This document shows, one piece after another, positions 33,601-45,600 of a stretch of 64,000 nt of DNA. The DNA lies in assembly GCF_000003815.2 (NCBI RefSeq), contig NC_049993.1:15071199-15135198 (forward strand). The letters run 5' to 3'. This DNA is from Branchiostoma floridae (Eukaryota; Chordata; Leptocardii; Amphioxiformes; Branchiostomatidae). Position 1 is the stretch's first letter, and every line of letters begins with the position of its first letter. Below the pieces are notes generated by a model. That model was not told the DNA's origin. It searched no databases and saw only the letters and a list, made by a program, of their open reading frames with translations. The translations under genes were made by a program, and so were the position numbers.

Positions 33601-36600
33601 CATAACGTGACGTCACGGCAGCAGTGGATTGTTCAATCCTTGACAAAGACTGGTGCTGTTCAGTTGAAAATTTGGGTGAGTCCAATTTTAGTTGTTGGAT
33701 ATTACGGTTCAACTAGTCCAATGATGACTTCTACCAACACAGATGAACTTTCAAGTTAGACTAATCTTACCTCAACGTAAAGACGTTTTGAGATCATCAT
33801 CTGAGCTGCTTGAAGCTGGAAGAGGAAGTCCCCGACGTTCTCGATGTTGCGCCGCTGATACCCCAGGTACTTAGAGAAGAGATGAACACCTTTCGTCTCT
33901 AAGTAGTTCACCAACTCTCTGTACGTGATCTAGGAAGATAGAGCAAAATTTAAATGGATAATTTTAAGCCATTAGTCAAGCGCGTGTATATAACAGCTCT
34001 GGTTTATGCGTTGGGGGAGTAACTGATGTGTGTGTGGCCTAGAACCCAGGAACCCTGGGTTCGAATCGCGGTTCGAATCATATTATGCTACCGATCTTGT
34101 GCCCTTGGAAAAATTACTTTACACTACTTTCCTCACTTCATCTAGTTATACATGTATAGCTGACGTCGGTTTGGAGCGAACTATACCGAGAATAGAATGA
34201 GTCCTTTGCTTTACCCCACCTAATGCCGACATATGCCCGGGAGCATAGAAAGTCGTGGAGAGATCCTGATTGTAAAAATAGGAGCTTTAGTCTCGATTGC
34301 GCTGAAAACACAGTAAACTAATAAGAGCCTTAAAGTTTTGAGATACTCAAGTCCGAAATTTAAAATGACTTGCTGTTTTCTGCAACTTGCTATCCTAAGA
34401 TCCACTACGTTACACTAGATACAATTGGCTCTAGATATAAATTGGTGTATAGATATGACATGTCGTTTGGGCACTAAGTTCAATAGCAATTCATCACACT
34501 ACGACCTAACTACATTTCACACGCCATAATACAATCATCATTGACCAGGACGCTGGCATGGATGATTTATCAAAATGAAAATTTGTGTTTTCTATAACAT
34601 CAAGTAAAAGAGTATTATCGAAAGGATAGCAAGCCATATGTACCAATTGTACGGGTTTTATGTAACTTGTATTATTCATTTTTTTTCCTTTTTGTCTTTA
34701 AGTGTGCACAGTGCAAGGCCACTTTTGGGCACACAGAAATGACGATAATGAAGCATCATTTCTTCTCACTAAACATCAAGCTGAGGCTTCTAACTGACAA
34801 AATAGGTGAAGGAGAAAGCTGGACGGGAGAATTCCCTACCCCATTCAGCCGAAATGGTTTGATCCACTCACACTGGGAATACTAGTAGTAACCACTACTA
34901 TTTTTCGACCAGTTTGGTGGGTTCTTTTATATGCTCAAGATGTGGCCCTCCTCAAACACAGGATGATCAGGGTGTCAGTATAGATTGACAGATAACCCTA
35001 CCTGGCCGTCCCCATCCACGTCTAACATGTAGAACACGTCATCGATATTGACACCTTCTCCGAACAGGAGTCTCGCATCTTCAGGGGTGAACAGGTGCCT
35101 CTGTATGGTAATAACAAGGTTGGAATATATCACCATTAATGTCTAACATAACGACGTCTTTCGGATATGGTCTATGGTAAAAGAATGTAAAAGAAACGGT
35201 TAAATGGGTACTATTTTCAATATTATGAGGACTATGTGAAGACAAGAGCGTGTGTGTGAATGACAATGAGTCAGTAAATGTGTGCGTGTATGTATGTGTC
35301 TGTGTATGTATGTGTGTGAATGTATGTGTGAATGTATGAGTGTGTTGTGTGTGTGCGTTTGTGTGTATGTATGTGTATGTTTGTTTGTGTGCGTATGTGC
35401 GTGTGTATGTGTGTGTGTGTGTGTATGTGTGAATGTGTGCGTATATATGTGTTGTTTAGACACCGGTTCTAAGTATTCACTTGATTTTCATTAAGAAAGT
35501 TCACGCAATTAGCGCTTGGGCATGATTTTCCAAACAAATATAATGTTGTATTATTTCTTGATTACAATAGTGACATATTCGTTGTTCCAGTGGAGTGTGG
35601 TTATGTCTTCAGGTTTTTCTGTGCAATTTGTGGCAGCTGATTCGTAGTTCTGTTCGGAATTATGTGTTACCTTCCTGAAGGCCCGTTCCAGCTCCGTCTT
35701 GTCGATGGTGTCGTTCTTGTCCAGGTTGCTCTCTCGCAGGGCCGTCAGGAACTTGTCTGCCGCCTGGAGAACCTCACGTTTCACCCGCGCCGACTCCTCT
35801 TTCTTACGCTCAGAGTCCGTGTACTTCCTGATACACAAACAGATGCAATAATAAAGGGTTAATGCCCCTCTCCGAGGTGTATATGGTGAGATAATCCCTG
35901 GTCAGGTGCGATAACCGCGAAATTGACGAAAAAGGGTGCGGTTATTCTAATAACCGCACATTTTGACGTTACGGCTCAATAACCCATGGGAAGTGGGGGC
36001 CTCTGATTGGCCAACTTCATCTGGTTATATGATAATACATGTTAAGGTAAATAATAAAAGGATGTTATGGTAAATAATAAAAGAATTTTGTCCCAATATG
36101 TGAACTTTGCAATAGAATTGAAAACTATACATACATTTTTCTAGAATGTACTGGATAAAAAAAGCTCTTGTGTAGAGTAAATATTATTGAGGATAATGTT
36201 TTGTTGGGATCTAACAAATATTGTAATACTTTGCTGACAATCGCCAAGTATTCTATATTGAAAGATAGATAGATATAGATATAGATAGATACTAAATATA
36301 TATGTATATAGCATACGATAGGTACAGTGGAAATGTAGATTACAAAGGTGGGGAATACGATTAATGTGACAGATACGATGTATAGGGTGATAACTATACA
36401 GCATTTTAACTACTCCGCCACTTACTTTGCGAGTTTGGAATTTGGCCTTGGCATTCTCTTGCCGTCAAACCGTGAGTTGAGCTCGTACTCCAAGAACTCC
36501 GGGTCGCTATCAGAATACTGTGACAGACATTAAAAGTGTTAGATGGCATCCCAAAGCTCACATAACATAACGTTGACTAGTTGATCATATCCAGTTGCTT

Positions 36601-39600
36601 GAGTAACTGTTTTTTTTTACATATCTTATTACCTGGATGTCTAACTTTCATCGACGGAACTTTGACTAACAGATATGTATAACAAAAGAGAAAATATAAA
36701 CTTATTGCAAATTAAGACCACAGACATGAAGATACAAAAACTGGGACATTTGCTGCAGATGTAATGTAATTAGCATCCAAATAGAGCTTCTTGCGTTATG
36801 CTGACCAAAAATTTCCCGAAACTCATACAGACGTATACATAAAAAACAATGCCTCAACTTCATAGAGGATATATGTATTCTGCAAAGAATGAACATTGCT
36901 AAAAATAGTAGCGAAGATATTTGAAAGCAATCGTGAACTTTTTTCTAGTTCAATGACCTTCATATGACCTTTTTGTTTCATCTCTAATCCAATATGTTTT
37001 AAATGGTTGAGATTGTTGCTGGATAGTGGGTTCTTTACTCGCTTCCAGATATCTATATAAATAAATAGATGCATATTTTGTAAACATTATTTTTTAGGCT
37101 TTTAAAAAGTTTTTGGAAAAAATAATGAACGCCTAACAATTATAGATATTGTGGATATATAAAAATTTAAACACAGAGCAAAGTATAACGCTGGTTCACC
37201 TTTATCCGAGGGTGACCTATATTCGCTGTTTGTAAAAAAAAGCGTAAAACTATGTAGGCATATGAAGTCGGCGGACGGTGGTTTCAAATCGGAACATTTT
37301 GAAAATAGTGCGAATTTGAAACCGCAATCCACAGATTTGATACTCCTAAATGTGCTGTTTTTAAAGACAACGAATAAAGGTCACCCTGCGGATAAAGGTG
37401 AACTAGTGTTAATTGAAAGTGTTAATTCACCAAGAGAATGCCGAAAGTCCGTTCGTTGTAGGTTCCGAAACGCTCGGATTTCTGCATGAGAGTTTGGACA
37501 TCCTCTAAGTCGTGCAGTTTGTTAATGAAAGCGCTGTCACTCTCCATACACAGCCACCATCCTATAGGACGGAGGAGATTTTTATATTCGTCAAAATTTA
37601 CATTAAAATTACTAAAAAGTCAATAATACTTAATTACTTAATAAATTGGCTTGTGATATATCAATATTATCTTTCATGTATTTGAGTTGATTTAAAACAT
37701 TGTGTACGAAGCTCTAATGGCGATATGTCTGTACTTGGATATATAGATAAATAAAATTGTATATAGAGTGTCCATTCATTTGTTAAGTGCCGAGTAGTGC
37801 CTAGTGGTACATAGAGCAGCAAGTTTCGGCTTTTTTAGTAGCAGGGTATATTTTCAACGGTAAGAAGTACTAGATTCAGATTCGGGGTAAATTAAACAGG
37901 ATACTTAAAGTTTATGTACCTTCTGAAAGAGGGAAGACGCCTGAGCCGAGAACAAATCTAAATCTAGAACTTAACTGTGAGGCCCCTTCCAGTTGAGCCA
38001 CGGAGACATACCGCAATCGGTCACTGTTTCTCAGAGACTAAATGACGAAAGTAAATCAATTCAGATAGCTAATGATTAATTGTAGAATATCAATTGACTC
38101 ACCGTCGAAACAATGGATGGGATAGTTGCACCCGAATCCTCCGTCAATAAAGACGTCTTCAAACTCGAATTGCTTAAACTTGACACACTGGAATAGACCT
38201 GTAAAAAAATTGTTTTAAACACCATGGCGTTACATGATTTATGATATAACCAAATATTATAATTATATAATGATCATAATAACACTACTACTGGCAACAC
38301 CATTATTGCACACAAAAATTTAAAATGCGCGAAGTATGACATCTACTAGTAAAAAACTTCAGTCCCATAAGGCTAACATATCTAATAAAAGAGTGTGCAT
38401 TAGGGATGAATTCGATTGATGGAATTTCTAACGTGTTGACATCTTTAATTGAGATAAATCATTGTGTACAAAATGTATTTTGTATTGTGGGATACGTATA
38501 CAATAATATTTGGGACATACAATCAAAAATACTAGAAATAGCAATGATCTGTGAAGCGTTATTGGACACATTTGCACTTGATTATGAGTGTAAAGGTGGA
38601 TTCTCACTGCACTAGGGGCACCATTGCGGCACTGCGGGGTTCGACAGATACTCAACAAATTTAAGAGATCAAAAATGAATTTTTGTTTTGTGTATTTTGT
38701 TGTATTCTAAGTCATAATGTTACGTATTATGTAATATCTGAATTATCAAATATCGCGAAAATAACAAAACAGTGCCGCAGTGAATAAACCCCACAGGGCC
38801 TCACCAGTGGCCCAAGAGCAGTGAGAGCCCACCTTAAGTGTCAAGCAGACTTACCCGGTATGGCCATAGACATGCGGACAGCCTTCCTGATTGACATGTC
38901 CGGTGTGGTCTTCACGTGACAGTACATCTCCGTCATGTAGTTCAGGTTGAACACCACAATGGCCAACTCAGTGTGGAAGGTCTCATACAACTGAAAAAAA
39001 GTCAATGTACAGTTCGTAAAATTCATTCAGGATTCTTTGATTGACCTTATTATCTTAGCAGCGTGTTAGGCCTAGTGTTTTCTGTTTCAGTCCTGAAGAA
39101 AATTAGGGTCGGTAGGTTGTTTTTGTTGTTATAAATTTCCTGGAAGTCTGATTTGCTTTCAGCGACCCATTTCTTAATGTTATTAGACAAAGACAAATAA
39201 CTTTTCATGTCAGTTTCTTATGCCAAGTCTGTGGGCTTGCATGTGTCGAGCAACGACCATTGCGTTGAGTATCTTTATCAATAGAATACTAGTATCATAA
39301 CCATAATAAAGTCAATGCACACTATCTAGGTATTGGCTTAAGGGTTTTGATAAATAGTCTGCGAAAGAATTTATTGGGTACGTGCTTGACTATACCATAC
39401 TCTTTGTTGCTCTTCTACTATTCAGGTACATCCCGTTCTTGGCATTAAAAGACACAGCAAGAGAAACATACTATTTATTGACATTTTCTGCCAAGACTCC
39501 GCCTTCCTCACCCACAAGTTCTTAAGAAGTTTTATCGTAAATGCATGCTAGTTTCTACGACTAGGATTGTGTGCGATCCGTCTCTCTCACGGCTATATCA

Positions 39601-42600
39601 CTAGCCAGTCATCAGCCAATTAGATATTTCCTTTCTTGTTGTTGGAGGAGAAGTTAACAGCCAATCACGTTGCCTCTTAGTCAAAGGCGGTTCTGCCAAT
39701 TTACTGATGTCGATGAAAATGTCGAAACGCAGGTCGGCTTTGCTTGATATTCAAACAGCGTACCTTCTATAAAAGAATTAGTTGTACATTTTGGAAGCTC
39801 TTGAGATTTTTCTCTCAAATATTCAGCATTTTGCTTAAGATTCAGGTCTATCAATTGCTTCGTTCCTTGACATATACAACGTACAAACAGTCGACCTGGC
39901 ATGGGAGAATAGGGTGTACAGAAAACTCTGGAGACTTCTCTGTCGCTGCTGTGCTTGCCCCTCGGTTCAAGCACATTACGGGAACGGGTCGCTGGGGGGC
40001 AAAACAGACTTTGGAGAAATCTTGATCAGAATTTAGATTGGTGTCAACATAACTCCCAGCAGAGCTTACCCTAGAAACGGCTGGAATAGGATTTTACTTG
40101 CAAATCGTTTTAGAAGGACAACGGGGCCTTAGGGTAGTCAAGATTTTCACAGATCGGTTGGTACGTGAATTATAACTATACCCTTAAAGTGTCGCTCGGG
40201 GATATTTGACTGTTATCTGACAAGTTTACATAAAGATTGAAATTGAGAAAGATTTGTACAATTACCATGGACTTATATCTCCATATTACAGTATACCGCA
40301 ACAAAAATGCATTTTAACTTTGTGTAGCATAAAGTAGGCCAGATGCGCTGTAAGAAAGAGTTAAACGACTACATCTCTCTCTCTCTCTCTCTCTGTGTTT
40401 TTTGTATGGTTTATCCTGAACATGTTATTGTTACTCACTTCCAAGAACGTGATGTCAGCATTCCCGGTGTTTTCCTTCAGGATTCCTCCGAGCCAGATCA
40501 TGAATGACTCCGCTTTGTTCCAGCCATAGCCGGAGAGCAAGTTGGGCAGGAGGCTGAAATATCCACAGCCATGGTCTACAAAAGAACATTTTTTACATAA
40601 TGAGTTGATCGCATTTTCTTGACATAAGGATAGATACAAGTGACAGGACAAAATCGGTGAAGGAACGTTTGATCTTTCATTGTGATAAAGAATGCTGAGC
40701 TCCTATTCGTAAGTTGATAAAAGTCAGAAATCCAGGTATCAAGATACGCCAGATAATGATTTTTGAAATGGAACTAGATATGGCATAAGTAACGGTCAGA
40801 TGTTTCAAGTAACAACCACTGCCTTTCCTCTGTGACAGGGTTTAAACAATCATGCTTTTCAACATATATGTGAAACATCTTACCGTTTCCAAAATCATCT
40901 CCAGTTGTTTGGGTAGCTATTAATTGGCGGGAAATTGTCAGAAACAGTATAGAATCGACTTATTGCTGTAGTTATAAGTCTATATCAAGCTCCACAGAAC
41001 CCCGGACATACTAATTTGCTTAAATTTGCTTTTGGACAGACGAGGACGGTATAGTACTGCACTGAAGTTAGTAACTTATATTAACAGTGCCACGCACATA
41101 CAGTGTACAGAGTACTACAGACAGAAGGAGGTATTTCTTTTACCTCCCCAACCAAAGTCGGGTACCCATTTTTACACCTCGGTGAAGTGAGGACGTTTGT
41201 ATAAAGTGACTTTCCCACGGGCACATACGTCGGGGCACGGCAGGTATCGAACTCGGGACCTCGCAGAGTGCGTGCTGAATTGAAAAGACTAAACTTTAAA
41301 TGCACGAAGCTCTGTAAACATGTAGTTTACTCAAACGGAGCATACCAATGAAGACCTTCCGCATGTCTTGGTCCACATAGTCCCTGGCCTCGTTGGTGCT
41401 CATCCCGATGGCGAGGAAGGTCGCGGTGATGGCGCCTGCACTCGTGCCGGAGAAACGTTTGATGTTCTTCCATATCCCTGCCTCTTCAAGAACCTATTAT
41501 AAGAATTTATATAAAAAAGGTAATTGCTTTTTTACGTGCCGAAGATTTATATGCTCTTTCACAGAGCCCACTACTCATTTACGTGCGACTGGAATTATGG
41601 GTAACATGTCGAAGGTGAAAGCTCCATTAATGTGAAAATTCCGCCATTTTTCAGGCGCCATTTTGTTCCAGAAATTTTTCAAGAAAATAACATCATATCA
41701 AACTTACTGCTAGAAAAAAAAGTAGTACAGGAATACCTGTCCTCTGTGCATTTTATATATAATGCAGAATCTCTTTTTGAAAACAACAAAAATAATATTG
41801 CAAAACCCATTTTTGTTTTTTCTTTGCCTGTTATTTGAAAACCACCTTGCTTGATTATTAATTAAAGCTATTAGATCCCGGTTTCCATCAAATAATTAGA
41901 AACATTACGTCTTTAGAATTTATCTATTTTCAATCCATCTTTCCATGTCACAGATGAATCATTGTCAATACAAATGGAGTCATTGGACCTTTTCCATTGA
42001 ATATCAACGTGTGAATACCCAGCCATATGTATCTTGATTAAATGTCTGTTTCCGTAGGCGTAAGGTAGTGTTTTGATGTAATTAAGTTCCCGTATCGAAC
42101 TATGTAAAGTTACTAGTGGGCTCAGGCTAGTATTAACTGTACAAAGTAATTGTGAAAATTATAGCCCCAACGCTTTCAATACTTTCACTTGCGGTGAAAT
42201 CCCTAGTGAGTTCATTTGGAAAGAGAGGAGATAATTATCTTATTTTCGCTCGCAGTGTAAATTGTACCCACGAGATCAAAATAATTATCTGAGTGATCTG
42301 GGTTTGCAATATTTAAAAATGTTAAATGGGAAGAGTCGAGTTTAACCCTATTCAGACGTGTGTGTTGGGGGCAGGGGGGTATGAGGGAATTCTTACAAAC
42401 TACAATCTCCCCCTTTTAGCTAGTCAACTTATCTCCAATAGATTAAGTCATTAGCTAATGTTATGTTACGGTATCATTTGCCCGTAGGTGATACATCTTC
42501 AGCCACAAAATTCGTCCCGGTGGACTACTGGATACCGGAGGGGTACTTCTCGGTTTTCTTCAAGATCAGATCACGACGATTATTCGCTGCCGGATCCCGA

Positions 42601-45600
42601 AGCAGCCTGGAATTCACAGGGATGGTGGCCCCAAGAAGCCATACAAAGGTCTCGTTCGGAAGAGAAGAATAAGATAGTTCAGAAACTACCCGGAAGGACA
42701 TTTTTTTTTTTCAAATTTTTCAGTGGTATGCCGTAAATTACTGCGCACTCGTGAATGTTTCCATAACAACGCCATTTCAAATGTCTAAAACCATTGCAGC
42801 AAAACAGAGAAATTGTTGCTATTTTTTAAATAGTCATGTTTTATATTTCAGACGTTACGTAGTGCTGCAAATCAACGTAAAATACTACAGATTATCAGTC
42901 ATTGTGTCCTCTCCACACGTAGATGTGTCTTATATTAAAGTCTGTTCTCATAAGAGAGTTGCCACGGAACGAAGCCGTATGTGTTATAGGTTACCACTAG
43001 CACATTTTCTCAGTGACACAATTCAGTGAGTCAGACCACCTGAAGCTAAATTACTAGCTTGACACAATTCTGTCATTGCTCAATGACCCGTACTATTAAG
43101 GTGGGGCCGACCATTATTGTCAAGACACCCGTGATGATTTATTATGACGTTAATATAACGAGGCAGCCAGGGACACTGTTCATCCAAGCATATCAACTCT
43201 GCGGCCTAAAAAAACAAGTGATGTTTCTGGTTATTTATTTATTTGGAAATGTGACAGATATATTACAGAGACTCTCAGGTAGTGTTGCTGATATTGTATT
43301 CTACAAGCAGGAACAAACAAATACAAAAGAATGGTACATTATAACGCTACACACGTTTATGGCTATGACAGACCCTAGTGAAAACGTACCCTGCAACCAG
43401 AGATTTTTAGGGTAGCTTTTTTTTGGTTCACTGCTAGCAAGCTACATACTATTTCTTGTCTGACAAGAGAAGGTTGTAGAATTATTTTCCAAATGTTTTC
43501 CGTATTTATGTTTCGTTAGAAAATAGAAATTATGATAAATCAATATATGTGGTACGTTTGAGTCATTGATTCTGTAGGTCTAAATCTTCCCGTCACATTA
43601 ACGTCCTTTATTCCATCTAAGCAAAACGGACAAGACGCAAATTATCTATAGCGTTAAATGCTCTAAAATGCCTCAAAGGAATCGGTTAATCTAAGATTAC
43701 TGGAATGGGAATTTAGTGAACGTGTCGATTTTATTGACAATTAAGGCAATAAAGAAACCTTAAAAACCCCAATGTACGTCAGATAAATCCGATGATTATG
43801 TCGATACTAACTTCCAAGCTTTATGTCCCTATTTAACGTAACAGATGCCATCACATTGGGGCCTTCGAAAGGGTTTTCTGTATACGTCAGATACTATAGC
43901 TCAGCATTGAAACCATTTCTTTCATTTCATTTTATTTATTCAACCAGGAAAAACACTCCCAGGCTACAGCCTGCTTTTCATGTGCCCCTGGGCACATATG
44001 CATACTAATACATAGTACATACAACATGGTTTGGAAATACACTGGAGTTAACATAGGAAAAATGTTGCAATATACAACAGTATGTCCGGCCGGCCGCTAG
44101 CAGTAATGTTACAGTCCAATCTGATCACTTGATATGACGACGTCTTCAAAATCAATATCAATGCTAAAGTCTTACGATCTTTGATTAAACCTTGAGCGCT
44201 ACACGAAAAAAAATATATATATATATATTTTACTGCCGTTAACTATTATCGTCTCCTAGAGACAATAAATAATCTGACATAAATTGAATTTGAAGAGCGC
44301 AGATGAACAAAATGATTACGAACGGTCTTTAGATTTGGTATATTAATAATGATTTTTTTCTTGATGCGTCGATTGTTATTTTTTCATCGTATTTGGTGTC
44401 TGGTGTCAATGTAGTTGGCCTCTCAATATTTAGATACAGATGAATTGATAATTATGCAAATGCGCATGTTCGTATACTACAAGGACGGCGTTTCGGTTAG
44501 CAATCGTATAAGCCAGTGAAATTATGTAGTGCCTTTGCACAATCATATATTCTACTTGTATCATAACTATTCTACTCTTATAATAAGTTTTTCATAGTAA
44601 AGACCCAAATATCGCCGCGCTTTTTGGCATGCTTTACCCAGATATAGTTATCATTCTGTTCTTGGGTTAAAACGAGAGACCGCATAATTTTTAGCCTTTT
44701 AGATGTTTCCGTTACACAGTTTAAATTAGTTTTTACGCAATCCTTTGACAAGTGGAAATCCTTATGAATGCATTAACTGATATATAGAGTCAAAAATCAA
44801 TCGTAGTTCGACCATCGGTACGGATCCAAGACTGTACAGTTAGACATCGGAAATAGTTCCAGTTCGGAATAAAATTGTGCTGTATTTAGCCATTGTTGAT
44901 ACATTCTCTGATAAGGAGTGTCGGATTCGGCGCTATTCCCCGAAGGTTGCTGTTCATATTCGGTCTGATCACTAAGGAAGAGATATATAGTCAGAATAAT
45001 ATCTTTTATCAACTTTCTAGTATTTGCTGAACAACCTTACATTGACTATTTGTCTATACTTGGAAAAGTGCCACCACTGCTTCATAAACGATACATGATA
45101 TCGTATACTACTGAGCATTTCATACTTAGGAATCAAGACCCATCCAGGACAAAATATGCAAAAAAGGAAGTTTAGTTCCAGTAGCAAGGTCAGGTCACTC
45201 ACCGGTTGACCCTAAGTCGGCCTTGACCTCCGGTTACCTAAGCACTATTCACATACCAAGTATCGTTAGAATTCATTCAGAGTATCTAAAGTTGTAGTGA
45301 CCAAAAATATCTGGAAAAACAAAGGCGCATACACAAAAAGACACAGATAAACACAGACGCGCTTATACGCACAAAAACACAGATACACACGTACACACAA
45401 CGATATAGATATAGAAGTACACCCAGAACACAGATACATAGAATCATAGACTCGTGTACGCTTCCAAACAAAATCACACACACAATACGAACCATGCCTT
45501 CAGTTTTATGGGGGTAATAAAAAGTAATGTACGTTTTAGCCCCGTTTAAACCGTAGCATATGGCACCGTACAGTTTGGTAATCAGGTTGTTCTTGACACC

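Noticed and set aside
44797-45012. 71-residue minus-strand frame in the patatin intron 1
   Set aside because: Exons 1 and 2 join directly with correct phase and family sequence, and the frame matches nothing I recognise.
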